Shown here: positions 50,800-58,782 of the stretch, piece by piece
Layout: the number at the start of each line of letters is the position of its first letter
Numbering within the stretch: the first letter of the stretch is position 1
DNA from: Thermoplasmata archaeon
Lineage (GTDB): Archaea > Thermoplasmatota > Thermoplasmata > GCA-020350865
Assembly: GCA_020348445.1 (NCBI GenBank)
Contig: CP070751.1
Coordinates: 2,297,406 to 2,361,405, forward strand
Length of the DNA stretch: 64,000 nucleotides
Reading direction: 5' to 3'
Notes under the pieces: model-generated
Database searches by the model: none
Told to the model about the DNA's origin: nothing
Seen by the model: the letters and a program-made list of their open reading frames with translations, nothing else
Made by a program: the position numbers and the translations under genes

Positions 50800-52833
50800 A
50801 TGAAAAGGAAGGTAGTTGTGGTTTGGATTAGTCTGGTGATGATATTTGGATTTGTTGTGATCGTGGTTGAGATTGCTCCAAATGTGAGGGCTGCCACCAC
50901 TCGTTATGTCGGGGGCAGCGGTGCTGGAAATCATTCTAAAATTCAATCCGGAATAAACGTAGCCAATCCCGGAGATACAGTTTATGTCTATAACGGTACT
51001 TATTATGAACATCCCGTGATCGAAAAATCGATTTATTTAATTGGCGAAGACAGAAATACCACAATAATCGAAGGGAGCGGAGTTGGCGATGTAGTATATG
51101 TTTATGCTGATGGGGTTACAGTGAGTGGATTTTTAATAAATAATAGTGGAAATTCAGGGCATCCAGTTTACGATTCAGGAATTAAATATAGAAATTCCCA
51201 AAACGGTTTTATCACAGGTAACATTGTTTCAAACTGTGCTTATGGCATTTTTCTCGAAGATTCAAACGGGATTCATATCTCCAAAAACGAAGCCATATAC
51301 AATGATTATGGAATATATTTTTATTGGGCCAACGATAACAGCATTATAAACAATGATGCTTTATTTAGCGTATCCCGCGGTATTGATATTGTAACATCCC
51401 ATTACAACGAAATCATAAACAACAATGCATCCTCAAATGGGGATATTGGTATCTCATTGTACAATTCAAATCACGTTAAAATTATGAATAACACCGCCTA
51501 TATGAACGATGACCATGGCATCCGGATACTCTATTCCGGCTGGGACAATATAATCAATAATACCATGGTAAATTGCGGGATATTTATCGCTGGGACTATT
51601 CTTGATGATTGGAATACCCATAATATTGATACTTCAAACACTGTAAATGGAAAACCAGTTTACTATTGGAAGAACCTGACAAGCGGGAAGATCCCGGCTT
51701 CTGCAGGTGAAGTAATTCTAGCCAACTGCAGCAATGTCATAATCGAGAACCAAGAACTCACTAATAGTTCAATTGGTATTAACTTGGGATTTTCCTCTAA
51801 CAACACTATCACCGAAAACAATGTCTCTTCACATAGCAGATATGGCATATACTTAAAAAATTCCAATGATAATGACATTAAAGGAAATAATGTCTTTAAC
51901 TATAACATGGATTCTATATATTTATACGATTCAAATAGGAACGATATCCTATGCAACGAAGTTTCTTATAACATCGAGGGTATCAGATGTTCCCTTTCTA
52001 ATGAAAATAACATAATTAATAACATAATTTCGAACAATGAAGAGGGCATTGTTTTAAGCTCATCAATTGATAACAATATCTATTACAACAGCTTCTTAAT
52101 CAATACGATTCAAGCTATTGATAATAATGGAAACGAGAACAAATGGGACAATGGCTATCCATTTGGTGGAAATTATTGGTCAAACTACAGTGGTGTAGAT
52201 AACTTCAATGGCCCAGATCAGGACATCCCTGGAAGTGATGGTATCGGGGATACCAATTATTCAATAGATTCGGATTCGGTTGATTTCTATCCCCTCATGG
52301 CTCCATACAAATCCCTTGGGAATTACACAACTCTAAAACAAGGCTGGAATCTGATTTCCATCCCAATAATCCAAGAGGAGCAGAACCTGATAAGGGTTCT
52401 CGGTTCTATTGATGGTTGGTATGATGCAGTTCAATTGTATGACATCACAGACACAAAAGATCTTTGGAAACATCGCAAAGTGGGCAAACCTTACGGAAAC
52501 GATCTATTGGAGTTAAACGAAACCATGGGTTTTTGGATTCATATTACATCCCCTGGAGACACGATTTTCTTCTATAACGGCACTAGGCCAACCAAGAACC
52601 AAACTATTACTCTCCACTCAGGGTGGAACATGGTAGGTTATCCCTCCCTTTCATACCACAATCGAACAGTTGGATTGAACAACCTCACATTCGGAGATCA
52701 TGTGGATGCAATCTGGTCATATGATTCTGCAACGCAAAGGTGGGAAAAGATGGGTGAATCAGATTATTTCAAAACAGGCAGGGGATATTATATTCACGCC
52801 AAGACCAAATGTGAGTGGGAAGTTCCATTGTGA
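50800..52833 (+). CDS. Secreted NosD-like beta-helix protein with GWN tail
   Basis: About 677 residues from ATG 50800, the start shared with the paralogue at 54433; the frame opens at TTG 50749 but nothing supports that codon. The signal peptide is VVVVWISLVMIFGFVVIVVEIAPNVRA. The beta-helix (~35-490) begins TRYVGGSGAGNHSKIQSGI and has the periodic NSNxNxIxNN rungs of the NosD/CASH type, closing with PFGGNYWSNYSGVDNFNGPDQD. The GWN tail occupies the last ~165 residues (GWNLISIP, YDAVQLYD, GFWIHIT, GWNMVGYPS, DAIWSYD, GRGYYIHA, ending WEVPL). It has no catalytic motif and probably binds polysaccharide. AAGATATATT at 50741 may be its TATA box. It lies after repeat copy 10. Confidence 0.85.
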   Translation: MKRKVVVVWISLVMIFGFVVIVVEIAPNVRAATTRYVGGSGAGNHSKIQSGINVANPGDTVYVYNGTYYEHPVIEKSIYLIGEDRNTTIIEGSGVGDVVYVYADGVTVSGFLINNSGNSGHPVYDSGIKYRNSQNGFITGNIVSNCAYGIFLEDSNGIHISKNEAIYNDYGIYFYWANDNSIINNDALFSVSRGIDIVTSHYNEIINNNASSNGDIGISLYNSNHVKIMNNTAYMNDDHGIRILYSGWDNIINNTMVNCGIFIAGTILDDWNTHNIDTSNTVNGKPVYYWKNLTSGKIPASAGEVILANCSNVIIENQELTNSSIGINLGFSSNNTITENNVSSHSRYGIYLKNSNDNDIKGNNVFNYNMDSIYLYDSNRNDILCNEVSYNIEGIRCSLSNENNIINNIISNNEEGIVLSSSIDNNIYYNSFLINTIQAIDNNGNENKWDNGYPFGGNYWSNYSGVDNFNGPDQDIPGSDGIGDTNYSIDSDSVDFYPLMAPYKSLGNYTTLKQGWNLISIPIIQEEQNLIRVLGSIDGWYDAVQLYDITDTKDLWKHRKVGKPYGNDLLELNETMGFWIHITSPGDTIFFYNGTRPTKNQTITLHSGWNMVGYPSLSYHNRTVGLNNLTFGDHVDAIWSYDSATQRWEKMGESDYFKTGRGYYIHAKTKCEWEVPL

Positions 52834-53012
52834 TCCTATCGTTGTAAGCAAACACTCATAGATGGCATTCCGCGGGTAATGTAGTGGTTTCTGTGCACAG
52901 CAAAAGGAGTGGAGAGGAGGCGAGATAGTTAGGATTTGTATTTAAAGGAGGAAGCAAGGATTGGCCTTCGGCACAATTAGTGCATAGAACCATTTGACTT
53001 AAAAGGTTTCAG

Positions 53013-54071
53013 TTATCTTCTGTATATCAAATCCCTTTCTCCAAGGAAATCATCTAGCTCGGATTGAATTTCTCTAGCATGATTATAATGTTCAGAAGTA
53101 TACCCTATTGATACAAAAGCATATGTACCAATCCCCTCATCGTAAGGGTAGCGAGTTGAAATGTAATTTCCGTTTTTGAATATGTAATTGTTCACTGGTA
53201 TTGTAAACCACCCTTTTTTATCCCAGTTGTCCACCTTTTTCTGATATTCCTCTCCATGCTGTTTTAGAAACTCCTCAATGGTATCTATTGTGGTCTGATG
53301 GCCAACAGATTTCCATAAAACCCTTGATTCTGTGATTTTATCTTTTTTAAGACCACCTTTTAGATAATATGCCCCACCTAATAAAAGAAATCCTACCAAT
53401 AACAAGCCAAATACTATTGCTATAATGACAATGTTAAAAAATAACCATATTGAAAACACGAAAAAAAGTACAAAGATTACAATCGCACTATATCCCCCGT
53501 AAATCATTTGCCTCACGGTATTGTTTACCGCCATTTCCTTTTCTTCTCTTGATAATATAGGTGGATTCCAATCACCAACTAATCCTATGTAGTATGTCTC
53601 AGGAAATGTACTTGGCCAAAAGGATTTTTCGACACTGGTTAAAGTCGTTGAAGTCAGACCATATCCTGGCCTGTCCTCGGCCGGAATTATGCCTGAAGGC
53701 AGTTTTGATAGATATTCCACATGTTTTTCTCGCCTTTTTTCTCTGGCAAAATACGTAAAAGAGGCCACGATAAAACTTAATATCATCGTACCGAACATTG
53801 TTAAAATTGTAAATCCATAATCTCCCAATAAAGGAATAATGATAACAAATGGGATAAACAGGATTCCCATTAATAATGAAGTATAAATCAATGCGTCATA
53901 GGTGTTTTTTATGGTTGTGTCACAAACAGGGCATGTGCCCATTCTTGTAATGCACTCTAAGCATATATATTTCTCACAATTTGGACAATAGCGATTGACC
54001 CTCAACCATTCACTTTTATTGAAAGACTTGCCACATTCACCACATCTTCTATAATCAACTTTTTTCTCCAT
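53013..54071 (-). CDS. Zinc-ribbon membrane protein of unknown function
   Basis: 352 residues. The N-terminus has several CxxC pairs (CGECGKSF, YCPNCEKYICLECITRMGTCPVCD), a RING- or double-zinc-ribbon-like arrangement. Two hydrophobic hairpins follow (ALIYTSLLMGILFIPFVIIIPLL with FTILTMFGTMILSFIVASFTYF, and AIVIFVLFFVFSIWLFFNIVIIAIVFGLLLVGFLLLGGAYYL). The C-terminal ~110 residues are soluble (TTIDTIEEFLKQHGEEYQKKVDNWDKKGWFTIPVNNYIFKNGNYISTRYPYD). I do not recognise the family. It is the only minus-strand gene between repeat copies 10 and 11 and may be a resident gene rather than a module. Confidence 0.7.
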   Translation of the reverse strand: MEKKVDYRRCGECGKSFNKSEWLRVNRYCPNCEKYICLECITRMGTCPVCDTTIKNTYDALIYTSLLMGILFIPFVIIIPLLGDYGFTILTMFGTMILSFIVASFTYFAREKRREKHVEYLSKLPSGIIPAEDRPGYGLTSTTLTSVEKSFWPSTFPETYYIGLVGDWNPPILSREEKEMAVNNTVRQMIYGGYSAIVIFVLFFVFSIWLFFNIVIIAIVFGLLLVGFLLLGGAYYLKGGLKKDKITESRVLWKSVGHQTTIDTIEEFLKQHGEEYQKKVDNWDKKGWFTIPVNNYIFKNGNYISTRYPYDEGIGTYAFVSIGYTSEHYNHAREIQSELDDFLGERDLIYRR

Positions 54072-54250
54072 AGTTCATTCCCAATCCTCGTTAGTTAATC
54101 GAAATTGTCATCCATTTATATTGATGCTATACCTGGTCTCAAATCTCATTATTATAAATAAGACCATTGGAGTTTATTCAAATACAGAATTAAATATCTT
54201 TTGGAGGATTGTTCAGGGAGTTCAGTTCCAATCCAATTTTCGAGTCTAGG

Positions 54251-54330
54251 GGGCGCGCAAATTCGGGCGTGTCGGTGGAGGAATAGACAGCCAGGGGAAA
54301 CCATGGAGGTTGGTTACGAGGAGGAGTAGG
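54251..54330 (+). repeat. GCGCGC dispersed repeat, copy 11
   Basis: GGGCGCGCAAATTCGGGCGT, then GTCGGTGGAGGAATAGACAG, CCAGGGGAAACCATGGAGGT and GGTTACGAGGAGGAG. It is closest to copy 5. Confidence 0.9.
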
Positions 54331-54432
54331 CTGAGCCAATATGGGATTTGGATTTGAAGGAAGAGGCTAGGATCGGAGTGAAATAAAAAAAAATCGAAAA
54401 TGTTATATCTGGCCATAATAATAACTTACTTT

Positions 54433-56679
54433 ATGAATAGGAAGATAGCCGTGGTTTGGCTCTGTACAATTATAACGTTTAGCGCTGTTGTAATCTTAGT
54501 TGAGATAGCACCAATTGTTGAGGCTCCCACAATAATCTACGTCGACGATGAGCCTGGAGAAGGACCTGGCAATCCAAAAGAGAACTACACGAGCATTCAG
54601 GATGCAATAAATGCCAGTAGTGATGGAGATACCGTGTTTGTTTATAACGGAACATATTATGAGAATGTGGTCGTGAATAAAACAATAAATCTGACTGGTG
54701 AGGATAGAAATAAAACGATTATCGATGGTGGAGCAAAAGATAGTACCGTTGTAATAACGGTTACTTGGGTAAACTTGACAGGTTTTATGATTACTGGAAG
54801 TGGTATTTCTTGGGGAATTGCTGGAATCGGGTTAAGCAATGTTCAGAATGTCAGAATCTTTGAAAACAATATCTCCTATAATAATTATCATGGCATATTC
54901 ATTTACCAATCTCAACATAGCAATATTACAAATAATATTATCCTCTCGAATGAAGGCTATGGGATTTCTATGGAGTCATCCTCAAACATCAAAATCACAA
55001 ATAACTATTTTATCCAGGATGGGATTGAAATATTTGGATATGAATTATCACATTATAATTCTCATGATATACCCATAGACAATATGGTAAATGGAATTCC
55101 TTTGCATTATTATAAGAATTGTAAGGATATTGATATCGATGGAATTATAACCGGGCAACTAATTCTTGCTAATTGTTCAAATGTCCAATTAAGGAATTCA
55201 AAAATTAACAACACAGATATAGGAATAGGGATATTATATTCTACGAATGTTACATTAATAAATAACAATCTTGATTCGAACCATGAATTTGGTATCTTTC
55301 TTAGCAGGTCATCAAATAGTTTGGTTATGTGCAACAATGTATCGAACAATGGGGAAAGTGGTATCGGACTGGGGCATTCTTCATATAATAACATAACGGG
55401 CAATTATGTGTTTGACAATAATGATGGTATCACATTGGGGGGAGGATCAAACAATTACATAATAGACAATAATATTACGAGAAGTGGAAATGGTATACGA
55501 CTAGGTTCATCATCAAATAACAATATAATAAAAGGTAATAACTTATCGGAAACGGGAATATATTTCATAGGAGTATCAAACAATTACGTGATAAAGAATC
55601 GCATCAGGTCTGGAGGTTACGGCCTCAGTCTATATGTCTCTCCAGACAATAAAATAATTGGAAACGATGTTTCATTTTGTGGATCTGATGGTCTTCGACT
55701 TGGCTTGGATTCGATGGGTAACATAATATTAAACAACAATATTTGTTCCAATGGCAACGATGGCATCTATGTAATTGAACCCAACAACCACATTGAAAAC
55801 AACAATATTAGTTCGAACATAAGGTACGGAATTTTTATTGAGTCTACGTCAAATAACTACATTACAGGTAATACAATTACAAACAATAATTATGGTTTAC
55901 GGATCCAAAAATCGTCAAATAATCATATTTATCATAATAACATCATCGACAACACAAACCAGGCATACGATATGGGTACGAACTTTTGGAACGACACTTA
56001 TCCCTCAGGCGGCAATTACTGGTCCGATTACACGGGCATAGATCTCAATTCCACAGCTGCTCAAAATGTTCCTCCACCTGATGGTATTGGAGACACTCCC
56101 TATACAGATATTCTTGGTGGATCAGGAGCTCAAGACTACTATCCATTGATGCATCCCTATATCAATGGTACAATTCTTTTTTATGGGTGGAATCTCATCT
56201 CTATCCCCTTGATTCAATCTAATACGAATTTGGGTATGGTTTTAAATTCTATCGAAGGTTCATATGATGCCGTGCAGTGGTATAACGTGAGCGATAATTT
56301 TGATCCATGGAAACATAATAGTACTAAAAAGCCATTTCATTTGAACGATTTGGAAAATATCTACCACACCAATGGGTTTTGGATTCATATAACGGAGCCT
56401 GATGGAATTTTCTTTGAATTTGATGGATCTCGCCCTATCAGAAACCAGACAATCGCTCTACATCCTGGTTGGAACATAGCGGGCTACCCTTCCCTCTCGA
56501 GTTACAACAGAACATATGGTTTGAACAACCTCACATTCGGGGATCATGTGGATGCAATCTGGACCTATGATTCTGGAACGCAAAAATGGGAAAAGATGGG
56601 TGAATCAGATTATTTTAAGATAGGCAGGGGATATTACATTCATGCCAAGACCAAATGTGAGTGGGAAGTTCCATTGTGA
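54433..56679 (+). CDS. Secreted NosD-like beta-helix protein with GWN tail, second island copy
   Basis: About 748 residues from ATG 54433, matching the start of the paralogue at 50800; ATG 54400 is an in-frame alternative. The signal peptide is IAVVWLCTIITFSAVVILVEIAPIVEA. The beta-helix begins IIYVDDEPGEGPGNPKENYTSIQDAI and carries many GIxLxxSSNNxIxNNxI rungs, closing with YPSGGNYWSDYTGIDL. The GWN tail is GWNLISIP, YDAVQWYN, GFWIHIT, GWNIAGYPS, NRTYGLNNLTFGDHVDAIW, GRGYYIHA, WEVPL. The last ~60 residues are almost identical, also in DNA, to those of the gene at 50800, while the helices differ. It is between repeat copies 11 and 12 and likely has the same surface role. Confidence 0.85.
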   Translation: MNRKIAVVWLCTIITFSAVVILVEIAPIVEAPTIIYVDDEPGEGPGNPKENYTSIQDAINASSDGDTVFVYNGTYYENVVVNKTINLTGEDRNKTIIDGGAKDSTVVITVTWVNLTGFMITGSGISWGIAGIGLSNVQNVRIFENNISYNNYHGIFIYQSQHSNITNNIILSNEGYGISMESSSNIKITNNYFIQDGIEIFGYELSHYNSHDIPIDNMVNGIPLHYYKNCKDIDIDGIITGQLILANCSNVQLRNSKINNTDIGIGILYSTNVTLINNNLDSNHEFGIFLSRSSNSLVMCNNVSNNGESGIGLGHSSYNNITGNYVFDNNDGITLGGGSNNYIIDNNITRSGNGIRLGSSSNNNIIKGNNLSETGIYFIGVSNNYVIKNRIRSGGYGLSLYVSPDNKIIGNDVSFCGSDGLRLGLDSMGNIILNNNICSNGNDGIYVIEPNNHIENNNISSNIRYGIFIESTSNNYITGNTITNNNYGLRIQKSSNNHIYHNNIIDNTNQAYDMGTNFWNDTYPSGGNYWSDYTGIDLNSTAAQNVPPPDGIGDTPYTDILGGSGAQDYYPLMHPYINGTILFYGWNLISIPLIQSNTNLGMVLNSIEGSYDAVQWYNVSDNFDPWKHNSTKKPFHLNDLENIYHTNGFWIHITEPDGIFFEFDGSRPIRNQTIALHPGWNIAGYPSLSSYNRTYGLNNLTFGDHVDAIWTYDSGTQKWEKMGESDYFKIGRGYYIHAKTKCEWEVPL

Positions 56680-56728
56680 GATCTTTTTATATAAAATAGT
56701 GTCCAATTTCCAGCACACTACTCTGGCC

Positions 56729-56815
56729 GGGCCGCGCAAAAAGGGGCGTGTCGGTGGTTGGATATAAACTAGGGGAAACGGTGGAAGTGGGTTACGGGAG
56801 TGGTTGGATTTTTGG
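56729..56815 (+). repeat. GCGCGC dispersed repeat, copy 12
   Basis: GGGCCGCGCAAAAAGGGGCG, then TGTCGGTGGTTGGATATAAA, AGGGGAAACGGTGGAAGTGG and GTTACGGGAGTGGTTGGATT. It is followed, 16 bases on, by one AACGCTC-type unit. Confidence 0.88.
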
Positions 56816-56831
56816 ATAGTTGATCAGGCGT

Positions 56832-56930
56832 AGCGCTCGTATTTCGTATAGAGCCAGTGGGTAGAACTGACGATATTTTTTAGGAGTTTATACGATCCGT
56901 GAGAGGTAGAGGTGGTTTTCGGGGCCCAGG
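56832..56930 (+). repeat. Single AACGCTC-type unit with conserved tail
   Basis: AGCGCTCGTATTTCGTATAG, then AGCCAGTGGGTAGAACTGAC and GATATTTTTTAGG with TTTATACGATCCGTGAGAGG. It corresponds to the fifth unit and tail of array A at 46525. Confidence 0.75.
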
Positions 56931-57030
56931 AAAAGGGGATGAGGGAACTTATGGAGCCCGGGATTGAGTAGAAAATGAAGAGGATGGGGATTGAAAAAAT
57001 ATATTATTATTATATTCAATATGGAAAATT

Positions 57031-57426
57031 GTGAGCCCAAAGGAAAAATCATATAAAAGCTACGAACTTTACTGTAGTTTTGCACTGAATCGACTAGTTG
57101 TCGAGCTCAACATCAATGTGTATCAAAATTGGGAGGAAGATAAGATCAATGACATATTGGCCCAACAAAAGGGAGTGAGCAAAGGTGATATAAAATATGA
57201 AATTAAATCCAACAATTACATGACTAATAAGGTTCTTTCGAAGTTGGAAAAGGAGGGCTTAATCGAGAGCGTGCGCCTGGAAGACAGATATAATATCAAA
57301 ATAACAAAAAAAGGCGTGTTGCATGTCAAGAAGTTCAATGAATTCTACTGGGAGATGTTCAGTGAACATATAATCCAGCATTATAAGTACAGGCAGTTAC
57401 CCATATGGTTCGAGAAATTAAAATGA
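57031..57426 (+). CDS. Winged-helix transcriptional regulator-like protein
   Basis: 131 residues from GTG 57031. DINVYQNW-type helices lead to NYMTNKVLSKLEKEGLIESVRLEDRYNIKITKKGVLHVKKFNEFYWEMF, the recognition helix plus wing and C-terminal helix of MarR/PadR-like regulators. The N-terminal part (SYELYCSFALNRLVVELNINVYQNWEEDKINDILAQQKGVSKGDIKYEI) is unusual for the family. The 3' end overlaps the end of the convergent membrane-protein gene by nine bases. No strong ribosome site is seen; an AT-rich stretch (AATATATTATTATTATATTC) about 15 bases upstream could place the transcript start at or near the GTG. A target such as the nearby ABC operon is possible but unproven. Confidence 0.7.
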   Translation: MSPKEKSYKSYELYCSFALNRLVVELNINVYQNWEEDKINDILAQQKGVSKGDIKYEIKSNNYMTNKVLSKLEKEGLIESVRLEDRYNIKITKKGVLHVKKFNEFYWEMFSEHIIQHYKYRQLPIWFEKLK

Positions 57427-58545
57427 GACTGTTGGTATGAAATCGTATTTTCCATCCATTCCCTCTATTACCAATTGAATCGCACAAATCTCCTTCTTCA
57501 GTTTTATGGGGGTATCCACCAAAAAATTATAGGCATCGTCTGGAAGTGGAACTTCATGGTCCTCCTTGAAGATGATAACGGCGCGATCTAGGGATCTTTT
57601 ACCAGCTTTATTTATTACCTGCTCTCTGAATGTTTGGATATCCTCTTTTTGTGGGACTTTCTCTAGGTATTTTACAAATACTTTCCCTTTTATTCCATCA
57701 AATTCAGCGTCGAAGTGGTCGCCTTTTACCCAAAATTCGTTCTTTGCAAATCGCTCGTATCCCTTTTTAGCTGTAAGGAAGTTCTTATACCTATCAACAG
57801 GGGTTTGGCCCTTTGGTATTTCTTCAACTGGCTGGGCCATTGCATGTTCAATGAACTCGTACCTAATTCTAACAAAATCGAATTTCTTGTGGACCAAAAA
57901 TATCAAAATAACAGCCAGAACCGACATTGATAGGTCTATTCCTCCCGGCAAAAGCCAGTCGAGCTTCCAGGATTGAATATCTGGACCGAATCGATAGAAC
58001 TGAATGGAAAGATAGATTATCCCGGCAAATAACCATACAAAAACGAACCCGATGATGAGTTTAAATGTACGGGCAATTTTCTTTGAGAACAAAGAAGTGT
58101 TTATAATGAGTTTCATGAGCCCTTCCATGGGGCTGACCATGATTTTGGATTCTACCTTCACGTTTTGGTAATTTGGTCCACTTACTACTTTTTCTTTGAT
58201 CTTCAACATCAGGTCCTGATGAGAGCTCAGGTCCTTTAAGAACCTGTGGGATTTCATAAACTCTCTTATCGCGGTAATGGTAATGACAAGCATGAAAATA
58301 GAAAAGGCAACAGAAAACATATTCAACCCGAAATTGGTCCCGTACGCCAAATTGAATACGATGGAGCCAATAATAACCATGGAATAGTATGCGAAAAGGA
58401 CCACAAGGACCTTGAGGCTCAATTTCATTGAGCGTGAAAAACTGCCAAAGTATTCCGCCAATTCGAATGATGCCTCATAAGGGTTCTCCACTGCTCTGAT
58501 ATCCCGGTTCTTAAAATATCTGTTCTCTTTCATCTGTTTTGGCAT
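57418..58545 (-). CDS. Polytopic membrane protein of unknown function
   Basis: 375 residues. Four hydrophobic segments: ~44-66 (LKVLVVLFAYYSMVIIGSIVF), ~75-93 (MFSVAFSIFMLVITITAI), ~165-187 (LIIGFVFVWLFAGIIYLSI) and ~207-223 (LSMSVLAVILIFLV). The C-terminal ~150 residues are soluble (DRYKNFLTAKKGYERFAKNEFWVKGDHFDAEFDGIKGKVFVKYLE ... SLDRAVIIFKEDHEVPLPDDAYNFLVDTPIKL) and look like an alpha/beta domain with a possible restriction-endonuclease-like pattern (DAEF...KVFVKY), but I would not assert it. The ATG at 58545 lies about 25 bases after a TATA-like TTTAAATAC, which suggests a leaderless mRNA. It diverges from the ABC operon. Confidence 0.7.
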   Translation of the reverse strand: MPKQMKENRYFKNRDIRAVENPYEASFELAEYFGSFSRSMKLSLKVLVVLFAYYSMVIIGSIVFNLAYGTNFGLNMFSVAFSIFMLVITITAIREFMKSHRFLKDLSSHQDLMLKIKEKVVSGPNYQNVKVESKIMVSPMEGLMKLIINTSLFSKKIARTFKLIIGFVFVWLFAGIIYLSIQFYRFGPDIQSWKLDWLLPGGIDLSMSVLAVILIFLVHKKFDFVRIRYEFIEHAMAQPVEEIPKGQTPVDRYKNFLTAKKGYERFAKNEFWVKGDHFDAEFDGIKGKVFVKYLEKVPQKEDIQTFREQVINKAGKRSLDRAVIIFKEDHEVPLPDDAYNFLVDTPIKLKKEICAIQLVIEGMDGKYDFIPTVSF

Positions 58546-58602
58546 TTAGGACTTCTAGTATTTAAACTAGGGGGGAACATTTTGGAGGCCAAATCCTTCG
58601 CG

Positions 58603-58614
58603 GGTATATATACC
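58603..58614. promoter_or_regulatory. Palindromic TATA box of the ABC operon
   Basis: GGTATATATACC is a perfect 12-bp palindrome, about 35 bases before the ribosome site GAGGTGA of the first operon gene. As both TATA box and palindrome it could be bound by a repressor. Confidence 0.5.
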
Positions 58615-58650
58615 AGGTGTTTGACATTTCTTTTTTTAGAGGTGATTAAA

Positions 58651-58782
58651 ATGATAGGTAAAGAAGTAGAAGAATACAGAAATTTGGAGAAAATCTTGGA
58701 GGCCAAGATTGTTCACAACCACCTGAACGGGTGGAAACCGCTCATTTGCGACATAAACGATCTATCGAGGTGTTTCAAATGA
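58651..58782 (+). CDS. Small leader-gene protein of the ABC operon
   Basis: 43 residues from ATG 58651, chosen because TAGAGGTGATTAAA precedes it; the frame extends upstream to 58582 through the promoter, which is unlikely to be translated. The protein (MIGKEVEEYRNLEKILEAKI, then VHNHLNGWKPLICDINDLSR, then CFK) has an amphipathic helix and no known family. Its TGA overlaps the next ATG (ATGA), so it is translationally coupled to the membrane protein behind it. It may be a small structural or regulatory subunit. Confidence 0.6.
   Translation: MIGKEVEEYRNLEKILEAKIVHNHLNGWKPLICDINDLSRCFK

Larger units (their letters stand above)
42868..56815 (+). other. Accessory island organised as repeat-bounded modules (cassette-array-like)
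   Basis: Ten same-orientation repeat copies start at 42868, 43591, 44454, 45360, 46297, 48939, 49726, 50613, 54251 and 56729. The intervals hold, in order, a MaoC hydratase, VapBC, a DUF4258-like/zinc-AbrB pair, a BrnT-like/zinc-AbrB pair, a block of small regulators with NYN and Csp, a Fic-like protein, HicBA, and two NosD/GWN surface genes with a zinc-ribbon membrane protein between them. Six intervals are 0.7-0.94 kb and carry exactly one gene or one toxin-antitoxin operon. Genes point either way; repeats do not. No recombinase is in the window. Confidence 0.6.

Noticed and set aside
42868..56815. Classical integron attC sites
   Set aside because: I looked for the paired GTTRRRY / RYYYAAC boxes and a folded inverted structure in the repeats and could not find them by eye; the cassette idea is therefore kept only as an analogy.
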